From contig VXAZ01000415.1 of NCBI GenBank assembly GCA_013399875.1, forward strand, positions 63,035-127,034: a stretch of 64,000 nucleotides of DNA. Direction: 5' to 3'. This document shows, one piece after another, positions 23,259 through 36,900 of the stretch. The stretch comes from Gymnorhina tibicen. Lineage: Eukaryota > Chordata > Aves > Passeriformes > Artamidae. The translations under genes and the position numbers were made by a program. A model generated the notes under the pieces. That model made no database searches, was not told the DNA's origin, and saw only the letters and a list, made by a program, of their open reading frames with translations. Every line of letters begins with the position of its first letter. Position 1 is the stretch's first letter.

Positions 23259-26200
23259 CTTTCTCCATTTTTTTCTTTGTAAGCCTAAAATGTTTCCCTA
23301 CCATATGAGCTGGCATCAACGTTTGCCTTGAAGCAATGACATCACTTTCTGAAGCATCTTTCTTCCTGTGGACAGCAGGCTGCTGGAGTCTTTACATCTT
23401 GTTCTCATCCTTGCCCTGTAATCTGTTTTGGCTGTAGTCACTGAGCACTTCCATTCTCTTGTTTTCAAAGTCGTCCCCGGTGCTGCTTATGCAGTAGCTG
23501 AAGTCTGTAAGGTCAAAATATCGATTTGCTCGAGTGGGCAGTGCTGCTGTAGCTGTTGTAACACAGAGAAATGGTGGCGCTACGCTTCCCTGCGCATCTG
23601 ACTTTGGTCCTTCACCCTCCTCTCTTCCTGCTTTCCCCCTTCTGGGAAGACAACCCCAGACACAAGTTAGTGGAATTTACCAAGTTAGGAGTGCACCGAG
23701 TTAGAAAGAAATGCTGCAGGAAAGAAACGTACCCTTAATGATAATCCTCAAGCATTAAGGGATGAGCTGCCTCGTAGCACCTTGCCCTTCAGTGCTCTTG
23801 CTCTGTGTCATCCTGCTACCAGACATCCTTGCTTCGCTCGGGAATCACACCCCTGGTGCTGTGTTTGACCCAACAGTTGGTTCCTCCTTCTTTGCCGTGG
23901 TGCTGGGGTTTCACTTCACCTCATTTCCAGCCTGACTGCTCAAGTTCTTAGCAGTTTTGAGGCGCTTCTTTTAGCCCAGGGTATTGTTTAGGTCTCCGTG
24001 TTATCTCTATATTTACGCTATCAGCAGCACTTTTGCTCCTGGCCGGTGATATTGGCATGCTCGTAGCACCCAGGTATGTTCCTTCTTTCTTGTCTGCTCA
24101 CATACTCATCAACAATTCTGTTTCTGCCTCCCTTATCTCCCTCTTGGAGAGATACAACTGCTCTAAAGATAACAAAACCCAGAAATTCTATTCTTCCCCT
24201 CTGATTCTCACCATTCATCTTTCTCCCCTCACTAGCAACGCTCGTGTCATTTTTGTTGTTATTGCCAAGAAAATACCTTTTTTAAAAACAGTGGTGCTCT
24301 GCTTTGGACCCGTCTCGCCCACACTATCAAAATATGGCATGTGTATTTTTAGGCACAGTTCATCACAATTCTTAATTTTGGTTCAGTGGATAAGCCCTCC
24401 CATGTGTCTTTGTTTTGTGCCTCAACATCAGCCATATTATCTGTGATTATTTCTTCATTTCCCTACCCTGCACTCTCCTAAAGCTGATATAAACCAGACT
24501 GATTTTTTCACTTTTTTTTTCCTGTTCCTCATAACCCCAATCTTTTCTGAAGACTACCTTTTGTAGTCTGATATTCTCACCTTATGCTTATTATGGCTGC
24601 CCTGTTTATTTTTTTCATCTCCCTCACCGCCTGCCAATTCACTTTTTTTTTCCATTTCAGCATACTTTTCTCAATCCTTGCTCTTTCTACATCAAGCTTT
24701 TCTCGTTTTGTACTTTAGATTTTTTTTTTTATTAACTCCTTTCGCTTCTTGTTTGTTTCCAAAGTTTAAATCCCTTCTTAAAAGGACTTTCTGTGTTTTT
24801 CTCCTAAATCCCAAGCATATTGTCTCTCATAGATCAGCATTGCTTGTTTTCTTTACTAGGCTATATTGCCCTGGAAGATATTGAGCTTGCCTGATGTTTT
24901 CATGTTTTTGTTGTTGTTGGTTTCTTTATATAATCCTTCTCCAAGTGTCATATTAGAAACCTTTACAAAGGGTATGGACCTTTTATTTCCAGCTCCATCG
25001 TTGTTCTGTTTCTGCTCAAAACTAGCGTAATTTTAAGACTATATTTTCCAGAAAGACAAAAAACATAAGAGGGCTTCTTTTCAAAGGAAGCTAAGATATA
25101 AGAACTCACAAACAACTTCTTCAGAGCCTGAAAAAATACTGCATTGGGCAATCCAACTGTGGAAGGGAAAGGAAAACTTTGGAGAGGGTTCAAGGCCCAG
25201 CTAAATGTAACACCTTGGGCTGCAGGCAGTTTCTTGGCCTTTTTTTATCTGATGTGTTTTCATCCCAAATGCCAAGCACAGTTGGTCACAGATTTCTGAA
25301 GTGCTGAATGAGACACAAGGAGAAAGAAAAAGACTACAAAACTGTGCTTGAAGGGTGGCTGTGAGCCTGGAGGCAGCATCCAACTTTGAAAGCCAAAGAA
25401 AAATACTTCTCGTTTGGAGATTCAATATGTTGTTTAGGGTGCTGATTCCATCTCAAGTCTCTCTGTATTTGAGACAACACTCAGCTCCTGAAGACAGATA
25501 CTTTTGGTGCAATTCTCCTCTTTCACTGGAAAAAAAACCTATTATCTATCCTTTACATCTCTAGGGGAAAGAGCATTTGATGTGACTGTGTCTGAAAGAT
25601 TCATAAACCAGAACAGGTATGAAGCCTTTTAAGATTTAAAAAAAAAAAAAAAAATCATGCTACGATTTTTAAATCCATCTTCCTGATTTGTGGGACAGGT
25701 GATTTGTCATTTGCCATCACAATCAGAATACAAATGCCTCTCATTCCTACCAGAGGTGGGGAGATGTGGAAAGATCAATTCCTTCAGCAGGCCTTTGTAG
25801 GAGGAGGGACAGTGGGGAAGAGGAGCAATTCCGTGGAAAATCAGGGAAGCTGCATTTATGTGACACAATTACTGGGAAAAGCTCCATCATGTACAAACTG
25901 AGGAAACTGGGAGAGAGTTAGGAGAAACTGTTCCGTGTGGGGAAATGCCTGGGAGGATTAAGGTCTCTTAAAATGCTCTTAGCTGTAGCTAAGCCTGGAG
26001 TGGGCTCACACCTCTGTTTCAGAGGTGTGAGGCTCGGGGATGTGTAAAAAAGCTCACAGGATCTTTAAATACCTGGAAGGATGGTGCTGTTCCCTGTGCA
26101 ATCCAGTGATGCACAGCTGCAGGGGTTTAGACCAGGCACTGGATTTCCTGTCTGGCTTGTAGAATCCGGCATGGGAGGAGCGGGGAGAAAGCGCTCCTGA

Positions 26201-27220
26201 GAAAGGGAAGGTTTATGCCTTGGGAAAGGGAAGATCGAGGGATCCTGGTCTTCACTGCACAGAGCTGCCCTGGGCTTTTTATGGGGGAGGCCAGGAGGTT
26301 TCTCCTAAGGTTGTTGTGATCCTACCTGTCCTGCAAGATGAGAGCAGCCTGTGGCCACCTTCAATATGTTATCGAAACAGTGGGTCTGGCCCAGGGGCTC
26401 TGACAGGGAATTTACTGCTGCCTCCTTGGCACCCCAGGGGTGTGCTGAGGGGCAGGAGTGGTTCTGGCAGCTTGGGGGGACTCTCTGGAATATCAGACTG
26501 CACAACACTGCTTTTGGGCCCCAGCCAGGATGTGTAGGTGCTGCTGTGCTGAACAAGGCAGATTTGTTGGTCTGGGGAACATCTGCTCGGTGGTCTCCCG
26601 AAACAGTAGAGACAAATCTGCAACTTCAAGATGGATGCAGATTGATGAAACTGGTCTGAATGCTGGACTCTGCATGTGGACCTTTTTCTGTCTCCTGCAC
26701 TGCAGGGTTTTGTATTGTTTGTGCTCCCAAAATAGCTCTGGAAAGAATTGTTCTCCAGAAGAAAACCCTCTGAAATATATTTTCTTCCAGGCCGTGAAAA
26801 AGCATTCATGCAGACTCACACCTGGGCTGTATTTTATCAATAAATTATAGAAAATGGCAGTAGTCTGTGGGGGCTGGTTTGAGTTTAAGGGGTGGGAAGA
26901 AGAGATTTTCCTGTGCTTCCCACCTACCTGCAGTAGCACGGGAATATTTGTGTTGAAGGCAAAAGTCACAATGTGGCACTGTGGTGTCAGCCATGGATTC
27001 TTATTCTCCTCGTTGTTTTCTCACACAGACACATTCAAAAGCCATAAAATCCTTACGTGGATTTTAGGTCCCAACTATGATACTGAGGACCTTGTTACCA
27101 TATTAACTTGTAGACTGCTGAGGGTTTATTTTGCTTTCTCTTTTCCTTTTCTGTGGCATTTTGCTCCCCTGAAATATACCTGAATGAATGTCTCTGCATA
27201 CATAGAGACACAATCATTTC
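23259..27220. other. intergenic sequence without recognisable gene
   Basis: Mostly unique. A pyrimidine-rich, T-rich stretch runs from about 24060 to 24930 on the plus strand, and there is an A17 run at 25638-25654. Overlapping frames at 26.3-27.0 kb (up to 158 codons) lack any recognisable domain. Confidence 0.5.
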
Positions 27221-27800
27221 AATATCATAGAATCATGGAAAGATCTGGTTGGAAAAGACTTCTGGAGGGTACAGAGATCAGATTTCTTTTCTTGCAGTGA
27301 ACCCAAAGCCCAGCTCCTCTCAGCTTCTCCTCACAGGTCCTGTGTTTGTGCACCCTGAGCCATCTGGTAGCCTGCCTGTCTCTCTTCTGCCTGCCTCTCT
27401 TCTGCCAGATCCCTGCTGAGCTGGGTTCCCACAGCTGTCCCCAGTCTGTTCCAGGTGTGATCTCACCCGTGCTGACCAGAGGGGAAGGGTCACTTCCTTG
27501 GATACGCTGTCCTGGCCCTCCAGATGTGGCCTGGTGAGGAGTTTGCTGTGTGCACAGCATGAGTTACAGTGTTGGCTCTTATTCAGCCTGGTGTCCACCA
27601 TCCCCCCAAATCCTTTTGAGCCCTTTTCTGTCATTTCCCAGTCTGTCCTGATGCATGGAGTTGTTTCCTCTCAGCTCCAAAACTTTGGGCTTCTCCTTGT
27701 TGGGTGCCAGGATGTTTCTGTTGGCCCCATCCTCCTGTTCTTACAGGACTCCTCTGAATTGAAGCTCTGGCATTCAGCATGTGAATTACTCCCCTTTTCC
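27221..27800 (-). mobile_element. older, diverged CR1 LINE including upstream part
   Basis: Begins with reverse-complemented octamers (aatatcatagaatcatgg), then 'tctggttggaaaagacttctgg'-type 3' sequence cut short. It jumps to an internal CR1 part recognisable from 'tgtgatctcacccgtgctga', 'aggggaagggtcacttcc', 'ctgatgcatggagttgtttc' and 'tgtccacca'. Substantial divergence and internal loss; the right boundary is uncertain. Confidence 0.7.
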
Positions 27801-28665
27801 TGGTAGTCAGGTCATTTTCCCTGATTGTCATCAATTTGCATAGATGGCAGACAGGGGCCTTGCTACCACGTCAGCCAGCACTTTCAGCACTCCTGCAGGT
27901 CTGAGTGAGCTGTTCTGTATAACTTGCAACCAGTTGCTCTCCCACTGTTTGCTGTCCTCCTTCCCAGACTCCATCTCCATGGTAAAACACAGAGGAATTG
28001 AACAAGACTTTGAATTTGAATACTAAGGAAAAAAAAATCAGCATTGGACACGCTGCCACTTTCTGCACTGCCCATCTCTGTGCCTTGTGCTGAGGTACAC
28101 GCTGAGGTTCACGCTGTCAGTGCAGGCACTGTCGGGATGTGCTCAAAGGGTTTTTTAGAGTAAACTGCCCGTGGTGATTGAGAAAATAATACCTTTGCAT
28201 TGCAGCAAATTGGCCCTGTCTGTGGTACTCAAAACTGCCTTAGCTGAGGCGCAGCGTGTTCTGTCTGAAAATGTCACTGGAAACGACTCAGGCAGCCTTC
28301 ATTCCGGTGAAACAATCGTGCTCTACAACTCCATCTAACGCAAAAGAATGTGCACCGGTGTTAAATCCTTTCCCTGAGGATTTACGTGGTTTCAGAACAC
28401 GGGAATGCTGATGTAGTGGCCGTGGCTCAGCTGGTACATGTAATTTGTTAAGGTGCAATGCGATGAAATCCCCAGAGGGCTTTGGAGGGGGATGCACAAA
28501 AGTAATGGGGTGGGAGACAGGCTAGCCTCAGGACTTTTGTTGCGTTTAGGGTGTTTGTATTCCCATGAGGACAAAGGCAGCAGAACTGTGTGAGACTGAC
28601 ATCCTCCTTTGTTTTACTTCTACTGATAGGCAGTGATCCAAACGAGAGTTGGCCAGGCCAGGGTT
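27801..28665. other. intergenic spacer
   Basis: No gene seen. The left end may hold the decayed remainder of the preceding CR1. Confidence 0.4.
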
Positions 28666-28942
28666 AGAATCACAGAATCCTAGAATGGTTTGGGTTGGAA
28701 GGGACCTCAAAGACTGTGTAGTTCCTCTGTCCCAGGTTACTCCAAGCGCTGTCCAACCTGGCCTTGAACATTTCTAGGGATGGGGCATCCACAGCTTCTC
28801 TGGGCACCCTGTGCCAGGGCCTCGCCACCCTCACAGGGAAGAAATTCTTCCTAATGTCTAAGCTAAAGGTCCCTTCTTTCAGTTTGAGCCTATTGCTCCT
28901 TGCCCTATCACTACAGTTACTGATAAAGAGTCCCTCTCTGCT
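28666..28942 (-). mobile_element. CR1 LINE 3' fragment with internal deletion
   Basis: Reverse-complemented octamers (agaatcacagaatcctag), 'tggtttgggttggaaggga', 'ccaacctggccttgaaca', 'tctgggcaccctgtgcc' and 'gaagaaattcttcctaatg'. About 40 bases that normally hold the 'ccctgccatgggcaggga' module are absent. Confidence 0.92.
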
Positions 28943-31124
28943 ATAATTTGAAACAAGAGAAAATCAAATTATCTGAGCGATCAGAGGAATTTGATGGAGG
29001 TGGACCAGAACTGCCACGCTTCTGCAGCAGAACCTTAAACACAGTGCTTGTATAACTTGCTAAAGAGTTCAGGTTAAAAGATTATGAAACAAGCCTTTTT
29101 TTTTTCTGTGTTTTGTTTTTTTTGTTTTTTTTTTTTGGTCCCCTGAATCACTTTCCCACTTCAAAGAACGAGAAGCTTCCTTACAAGAATGGAAGGCGGT
29201 GAATTGATAACAAACAAGTCAAACCACAAGTGCTTTGTGTAGCAGCGACCTGCTGCAGGCAGCAGGGATGGAGGGCTCGTTTCCTTGTAGGAGCTGAGGG
29301 TGGCTGGGGAGGTGCACTGGACCATGAACCTTCCGAGCTCAGAGCCTGGCAAACTTCCACCCAACGCTTGGCTGGAGCTGGAGCAGGTTTGGGGAAGCTC
29401 CGGTTACCTGGATCTACAAGCTGCGCTACTCTCTGCTGTGTCCCACGTGCCAGCATCATCTCACTGCACCCTCCCTCAGCAGGGAGTGGGAGAAATGCCA
29501 GAAAAAGGCCATTGTGTTAGCTTTTCCTGGTGGAAGGGGAGCCTTGTGCAAAGCCTCATGTTGCCTTGTGCTGTTTCTTCCCTTCCATAACATCAAAAAA
29601 TAAGGTTTGTGTCCATGCTAAAAACACAGCTGGGAGCAGAGCTGATGTTTAACACGCAGAATTCAGCTCTCAGGGAGTGCTTCCAGTCACAGAACCAAAC
29701 TAATGTTGAGCTTGTTCTGGGTTTAATTTTTTCCTTGGGAATACCTGAAGTTTAGTGTTGTTACAAATGCTGCACCTCGAGTCACAACTCTTCTCTTTTT
29801 GTCTATATAAGTCTGTGTAAGTGTGTGAAGGTTGGAAAACACTTCCATCTCTTTCACAACTAAAACTTCCCCAACTTAATAAATGTCCAGCAAATCCTCT
29901 GTGAGGCAATTAATGTGCTGGGGTACTTGCTTCAAGACAACATTGTGATGATTTGTAGTGCCAAACTGTCTCATCTGAAGGTGAAAATGCAGCAGGCTCT
30001 CACTATTCTTTGTCACTCATGCACATGAAAAACCCTGCACTTAAATATCTGATAGTTTTCATATCTTTAAGCAAAAGGTAATAAGGAATAATGGCCCAAA
30101 AAGTGAAAATACTGAGTACTCTGAAAATACTTTTTTGCTATTCATGAACTGTTTATTAACTGTATCTGGACTCTGCAAATCTGCTCAGTGGATAATACAG
30201 ATAAACAATTGTCAATTTACATGTGCAAACCATCTAGTTTGACTTCTTGCCCTCTCTGATATACTGCTGGTTGTGTGGCTCCATAGTTGTTCATGGACTG
30301 GAGAACAGATTTTTAGGCAGTGGAATACCAAATAGCAAATATTTGTGCTGCTGCATTGAAGAACTCAATTATGTGCAGGCATTTTGCAGGGAATAGGTAT
30401 TTTTCAAGCATTCACATGAATCAAAAAGCTATTCACTGGAATGTTTATGAACTTCAAAGCGGTGGCACATGAACAGAAAAGAGCATAAGAGTGCTTCAGA
30501 ATTCAAAGAGACATTCTTAAACATGGCTTGGCAGTGCCAGCCTTAGGCCAAGTGTCAGTGCTATCTCCCTGCTTAGTATTTATTATTCTGGTGATATATG
30601 CACTGAGCATTTGGGATGGCAAAGTGTTCTAAGTTTCTGGTTTGCTTAAAATATTTGTGTCAGCGAGGGGTGGTAATCCAGGGAGCTGCTTGGAGCTGCA
30701 GGCAACCAGGAAGGGGAATCAAGGCATTAAATCTCACTGCCACTCTTCATGGGAGACAAAATTCTTTTCCTTTTCCTCTCTTCACAAAGGATACCTGGAA
30801 ACCATTTGACTGGGTGGATGATCATGGGATCAGGGAGAGTGTGAATAAATTTTCATCTGTTGGTTGTTGAGGGGCTCCAAAAGAAGTCTGGGGAGGAGTA
30901 CTGGGCTGATTTTTGGATGGTTTGCATGGAATTTCCCAAGTTGCACCAGCCTGTCTTGGAGAGACAGAGAAGAATAGAAAGTAACCTGAAGTTGGCCACT
31001 TATCAAACGAGGTATTTTGGACTGCAAATGTCATCCTTGCAGCATGGTGTAGCTGTTTGATTTATAAATGACCTGCAGACTTATCACGTGCCTCATGATT
31101 CTTTGGTGAAGGATGCACTGGAAT
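28943..31124. other. intergenic sequence without recognisable gene
   Basis: T-rich low complexity at 29097-29138; AT-rich unique sequence at 29.9-30.5 kb with SOX/forkhead-like words (ataaacaattg near 30203). The left flank of the following CR1 (30900-31120) may be further decayed CR1. Confidence 0.45.
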
Positions 31125-31325
31125 TGGGGAGGGATATCCCACACAGGAGAGTGGTTCAGTACTGGAACAGCTGCCTGGAGATGGCTGTGATATCTGCATC
31201 CTGGGAGATTCCCAAAACTCTTTGGGATGGGGCCTGGATCTGCATGATCTCACTGTGAAGATGGCCATGCCCTGAGGAGCGGAGTGGACCAGAAGTCTCA
31301 TCTAACCTGAATTTTCTGTGGCTCT
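31125..31325 (+). mobile_element. ancient, diverged CR1 LINE 3' fragment
   Basis: Weak but ordered matches to CR1: 'aggagagtggttcagtactg', 'gaacagctgcctggaga', 'atctgcatcctgggagattc' and 'gatctgcatgatctc'. Clear octamers are no longer visible. Confidence 0.6.
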
Positions 31326-31433
31326 AGGTGCTGAGAGAGGTGTCCCCAGGGAAAAAGCAGAGGGAGAAAGGCAGGACTCCTATCTGGGAATCCCTGTTTC
31401 CTGTCTGGGCTGCAGGGCAGAATTCCAAAGAGC

Positions 31434-31478
31434 ATAAATATTCGGAGTCTCATCTCCGCGCAGTCAGCCTTGCGCGGA
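31434..31478. other. TATA-like box followed by a CpG-rich hairpin
   Basis: A cataaata box (about 31434-31441) is followed by a perfect 8-bp inverted repeat (tccgcgca 31455-31462, tgcgcgga 31471-31478, 8-base loop). Could be a remnant of an LTR or other promoter; no flanking LTR pair was found. Confidence 0.35.
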
Positions 31479-33789
31479 TTCTTTATTCAGCCTTGATTTT
31501 TCTCTTGGGGATTTTATCTCGTCTCTAAAGTCATGGGAACTGAAATTTCACGTTACAATTTTTCTCCTCTTATCAGAGATGCATTGCTTTGTGTTATGTT
31601 ATCTGTCTTGTCTGCAACCATTTTAGTCTGGTTTTTTTTGTTTTTAAAACAGCATCAATATCAGACCAGGAAGAGAATTATTGTGTAATTAGATATTACA
31701 GTATGAAATGAAGGGGAAGGTTAAGGGCAGATAACAAGGAAGCCTTTCACTGCAAGACTTCAAGGGACGTAGCAGCATTAAGTCATTTAAAACAAGTCTG
31801 AGCAACTTCTTGGGACTAATACTGTGGAGAAATATCCAAGATTTCTTGAGCTCTTGAAGTCCAGTTGTAGAGGACAGGGCATATATTCAACTCTAGTCTT
31901 TTACATCGCAACAATTTCCACAGTAACACGCCAAAATTACTTTACAAATAACATTAAATTTTGTATGTGCTGGTCTAAACTCTCCGTTTTCTTATCAGGA
32001 AGGACTTGGGGATATCTAAAAGCTAGGCAGACTCCTACACCTGCACACAGAGGGGGAAAAGTTTGGTAGAGTTTGTTTCTGTTGGAATACAAAATAGAAA
32101 AATGAGTAAAAATCTTTCTTTTTTGGGGGCTAGATTGCAATGGCTAGATTGAAGCTAAAATATGTTTAGGGTATTTAAAATACAGGGCTGGCTTCGTTCT
32201 CATGGAAGTAAAAGAAGTTTCGAGGTGAAAAGTCCAGGTAGGTTCCCTCAGCCAGGACTGGACAAATAAGGGCTGGACTTTGTGTTGCTTCAGCTGCTGG
32301 AGAAGTGAAATTATGAGAGCAGAGCTTCGGTGTGACCTCTGATCCCCCTGGGGCTGTGCAGAGGGTGGTCAACACCCTCAGCCAGTGGGGTTTTCACTGG
32401 GGTGATGACAGTTCGGGACTGTCCTGATCCTGTGCTTGCTCTCTTCATAAATTCTCTGCTGTGCCAGGCCAGATGTCAACAGGTCTCTCTGAAAGCTGGA
32501 AGGCTGATATTGAGAGTCCTGGGTGGGGCCAGCACATAAAGACATAACATTCCCTCATAGAGCTGTTACCATTAAAAAATGAATTTGAGGTAGTGCCATG
32601 TCTTACTTTGGCCTCGAATAATGTCACCAGCATTTTTAAAAGAACAGCCTGGAACTCTGTTTTACAAAATATATGCAACAGTGCTCTCGACCAAAGAAGG
32701 AAATTAATAAATAATTAACCACTTCCATAGATCACAACATGTTCAAAGCAAGGGGGCCTGCTTTGAGAGGACAGTCACAAATTGCAGAGCTAAGGCAGCT
32801 GAAAGCTGATGAGAACGGGGCTTGAACTTAGGCAGGGGTAACTCTGTGATCGATGGGAGTCCTTCAGTGTGACAGTTTCTCCACGCTTGTGCCAAGTGCG
32901 CTGATAAAGTTCCAAGGGGTTACCAGTCATGCATAGGCTACAGATATTTGTGTTGCTGGGCGAATCAGATGTGAAAGATAGCTGTTGTAGTCAGGGAAAT
33001 GACTAATGAGGAAGGTTACCAGGAACTTTGCATTTTAAAGCCTTCTCAGTGAAAAATGGTTGTGGGAGACAGAGGCTCCTTGCATGCTGATGTGTCGGGT
33101 CTCCCACCTCAGCCTCTCATTTCAAATCACCAGGCTTCCTACAACAGTGCTTTGTTTGATGAGCACGATGTTGTGTGTGTGAGGCAAGATTTCGTACCTG
33201 GAAGTGGAATGTTTTCCAGCATTTTGTTACACGCTGTGGTTTGTGAAGCAAGATTTTGTTGAAGCCCAGTGAGGTGTCAAGGTGTTGATACAGAGGCTTG
33301 TGAAAATGGTGACTGTAGCAGAGGACAAGACTGGACCACTAAATTTCTCACTGATAAAAGCTCCACATCAGCAGGAGTATGCCCTGATGTCAGGTCGAGG
33401 CAGGAATCTGATCTTGTTGTGGTCTGAGGTGGTGAAGTGTCTGTGATCCTGAAAATGGGAATCCCACTCTCAAACACCCTAAATACAAGAGCTGTCAGTC
33501 CCCAACAGTCACTGTGCTGGTGTGCGTGGAGGAGCTTGTAGCTCTGATCTCCACTTCCATTCCATTCAGCTTCACAGGAGCTTGCTCTGTGAATTCAGGC
33601 ACTTTCCTTCTCCCTGGAACATTGACTTCTCCAAGTTCTGGTCTTTCTGACCACTAATTATCTTTCTACTGGAACAACATTGTCCCAAGTCATGTAAATC
33701 AGATAACCTCTGCAGCTGATAAAGAGCTCAGACTCTCATCCTGTAATCTTCTCCTTGTCACTTGAATGCTTTATCTTTTAGAAGATAAA
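31479..33789. other. intergenic sequence without recognisable gene
   Basis: Unique AT-rich DNA with short frames only (up to 81 codons). No repeat recognised. Confidence 0.5.
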
Positions 33790-33970
33790 GAGAATCACAG
33801 ATTCACAGAATGGTTTGGGTTGGAAAGGACCTCAAAGATCATCCAGTCCACCATGGGCAGGGACACCTTCCGCTATCCCAGGCTGCTCCAAGCCCCGTCC
33901 AACCTGGCCTTGGGCACTGCCAGGGATGGGGCAACCTGTGCCAGGGCCTCCCCGCCCTCACAGTAAATAA
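33790..33970 (-). mobile_element. CR1 LINE 3' fragment with small deletions
   Basis: Octamers (agaatcacagattcacag), 'tggtttgggttggaaagga', 'ccatgggcagggacacc' and 'ccaacctggccttgggca'. Two internal losses: about 10 bases before 'ccatgggcagg', and about 25 bases between 'gatggggca' and 'acctgtgcc'. Confidence 0.92.
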
Positions 33971-36900
33971 AATACTGTGCAGTTTCTTTGTGGTTGTATT
34001 TTGTATAATATATGAAAGAAAAGCTATTTAGTTCTGGTTGCATCTCGGAGCAAGCTGACAAGGTTGGAATATTCCCTTCTTTTATTTCCAGTTTGATTTT
34101 GCAAAGATCGGAGCACCATCCTCTGTGTGGAAAAATTTTTGTGCATTGATTCGTCATAAAAATAAGTAGAAAGCATCACGAAAAGTTCTATTGGGCTAAC
34201 AATCACACATCCTGTGTGCATTTAGTTTTTAGCTGTGCCTATTTTATCACAAAAAAAAAAAAGATAAAAAAATCCTGTATAGACTTCTCTGAAGAAGATA
34301 TATCTAATTCTTTTTAAATTGTCAAAAAGGGTCTAATTATAAAGAACTTTCACTTTCTGCTCACACGTTGACACTTCAGGATGCATTTTTGTCCGCAATA
34401 AAGCAGAAGCAGCCAAGCTCTCTCACGGAGGTCCATTCACACTCATGACCACCGGGTGTCACTATGATATAGATAAAAAGAGGCTCCAGCAGAAGAAAAA
34501 AACAAATTCCAGCTCTGCAAAGCTTTTCTGCCAGAACCTGTTAGTCGTGGCACTCTTGTGAAGCACATTCATCTCTTCAGGTGCGGGATAACGGAGTCTA
34601 AAAGGAACGGATTTGACTCTGGTGGTGCTGGCACGCATTCGGGACGCCAAAATCATGCCAAGGTTGAGTCTCTGATTTCGAATTCGGGGCCGAGTCTGGA
34701 TTGTTGGGATGTTCAGTAGTTAGGGCACGTGGCAGGAAGGAGATTGGGTTTGTTTATGGGCATCGTGGGGTTTCTGGTTTTACAGTTTTTCATTATACAT
34801 TCCTGTGGCCAAAATGTGAGGTAAAACCCCAGCAGCCTTGTGCTTCATCTCTCCAGCTCCCACCTGAATTTTTGTCTCTGGAGCTGTAATGACAGTTAAT
34901 TGGAACCTTTTGTCCTTGCAATGCTCACATTTGCCAGTTTTCCCCGTATTATTCCAACTTCTCTTTGCCTTCTCTCTGAGATGGGCCTTGATCTGAAAAT
35001 GAAGATACAGCTCTGTAAACAGCATTCATTCCACATGGGAGCTGTGCTGCTGGAAGCAGGAAGAAGGAAGTCATCTTGTGGAATCAGTCGCTTCTTTGTT
35101 CGTCTCTTTGATTTTTCTGTTTGTTTTTCAGCCGCCGTGTCCCGTCCTTGGCAAACTGAGTCCCTGGAGATTTCTGAATTTTGCCTGTGTGGGTGACAGC
35201 AGTCCAATTGGAGGAAGGTGCTACTAAAAATAACAGGCCTGGATTTTTTTCTGCATGGGACAAGATTCCTGTTGGCTGTGCCCGGGCTTGGTGGGTGAGT
35301 GTTTACTGGTGGCACACAGGAGAACTTTATTGCTCTCCTTGCCATTTTTTTCTCGTGCTTTCTAGGAGAACGTGGCTGCTGTTCTGCAGCCTCTGGCTTT
35401 CCCCACAGCTCTAGGCTCCTCCCTGTGACAGGTCATGGTTAGAGGTGGAGATTCTTCACCTCCTTCACACCAAACTCCCTTTGTCTCTGTTGTAGCAAGG
35501 TGAGGTTGGAAAGGACCAGGCAGGTCCATCTTAAACCAAACAGCAAATGATGCAAAACCCTTCAGACTTCACAAAAAAAAGATCAAAGAGACAACTCTCC
35601 ATCTCCTGATCTTAGGGAAGAGTTCGGGGTGTATCTTCCATCTGGAGTCTATTAAAGGAAACACTTCCATCTACTCTGCTTTGTGGGGAAGGAGAAAATC
35701 CAGAGGCGTGGACTGACTCTCTCCAGATCAGCCTTGGAATCTGCATCTTCCATAATCCTAACTAGAGCTTGATCCAGCTTCCATAGCCAGACTGGGTAAG
35801 GCAAGAGCAGGATGGCATCTCTTGTATTGTGCAAACTCTGACATTCATTTTTCAAAATTACCAAGAAGTGTTGTGCAGCAGGCTTTTTTTATATGCCTCA
35901 TTATATTTTTTTTGGCTGGTGCATTGCTGGCTGCCATACAGCTCAGTATAAAAATCTTTATGGGTATCTGCTGTCTCTCATAATACAGAAAGTTATGTTA
36001 ATTAACACTAATTAAGTCAATCTAAAACATATATGAAACATAGCCCCACAAATTAGATAATTGAAGTGAGCTGGCCAAGTCCATAGATTTTTGCTAAGTG
36101 CTGTTGGTGCCTCATGAAAGCACTGACAGCACTCTCCTACTCTGCTTGTGCTGTGCAGACATCCCCGTGCAGATTCTGGTGCTCCTGAGTTGTCTTATTC
36201 GCTGGAGGTGCAGGAACAGGAAGGTAAATGCCTGTTGTCATTTGGAACACAGCTGGAAAAACTAAGCTGCAGCACAGTGGCATTTCTTGCTGTTGCTCTG
36301 AACTTTTTCTCAAGTGTCCTTCTGACATCAGTGGCCAAAACTGGCCCATGGTGTAGCAGAATCAACGGGGCTGAATTTGTAACATGAGTTAGGAAGTAGG
36401 AAACAGAAGGCAGCTTTGTGTAGATGAAAGTATCCGGAAATTTTTTCAGAATAACGAGGAAACACGAAGTATCACAGGCAAAATATCTCTACTCAAGGAA
36501 TTTTACTTGATTTATTGTTATTTAATATAGCCCACTAATTACGATTCAGACATTGAGAAAAGATGGAGAGAGAAACGATTAAGCACTTAGGGAAACACTT
36601 TTCCTCCCCTTTCTCAGGATAAGCTTTGGTCCAGCACCTCTCCTCCTTCTTGCCCCTCTCCACATCCCTTCTCCCTGTGTGCCACAGTGAGTCCCCACTG
36701 ACTCCTTTGGGCAGGTGATGGGCATAGGGAAACTTCTTTTGGTACTTCTTGCCTTCCAGGAGTGTGTCTCCAGCCCTGTTCTTAGGAGCATCTCCCATGT
36801 GCCCCTTCCATTCCACAAAATCTCTTTTTCCTTTCTCTTCTGAGTTTTTTTGGCATCTAAAGAATGCTTTATCTCCTTTGTCTCCTGCCCTCAGTGCTTG

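Noticed and set aside
35490..35535. Possible CR1 end ('gaggttggaaaggacca')
   Set aside because: Only one short module matches, with no flanking modules or octamers in order.
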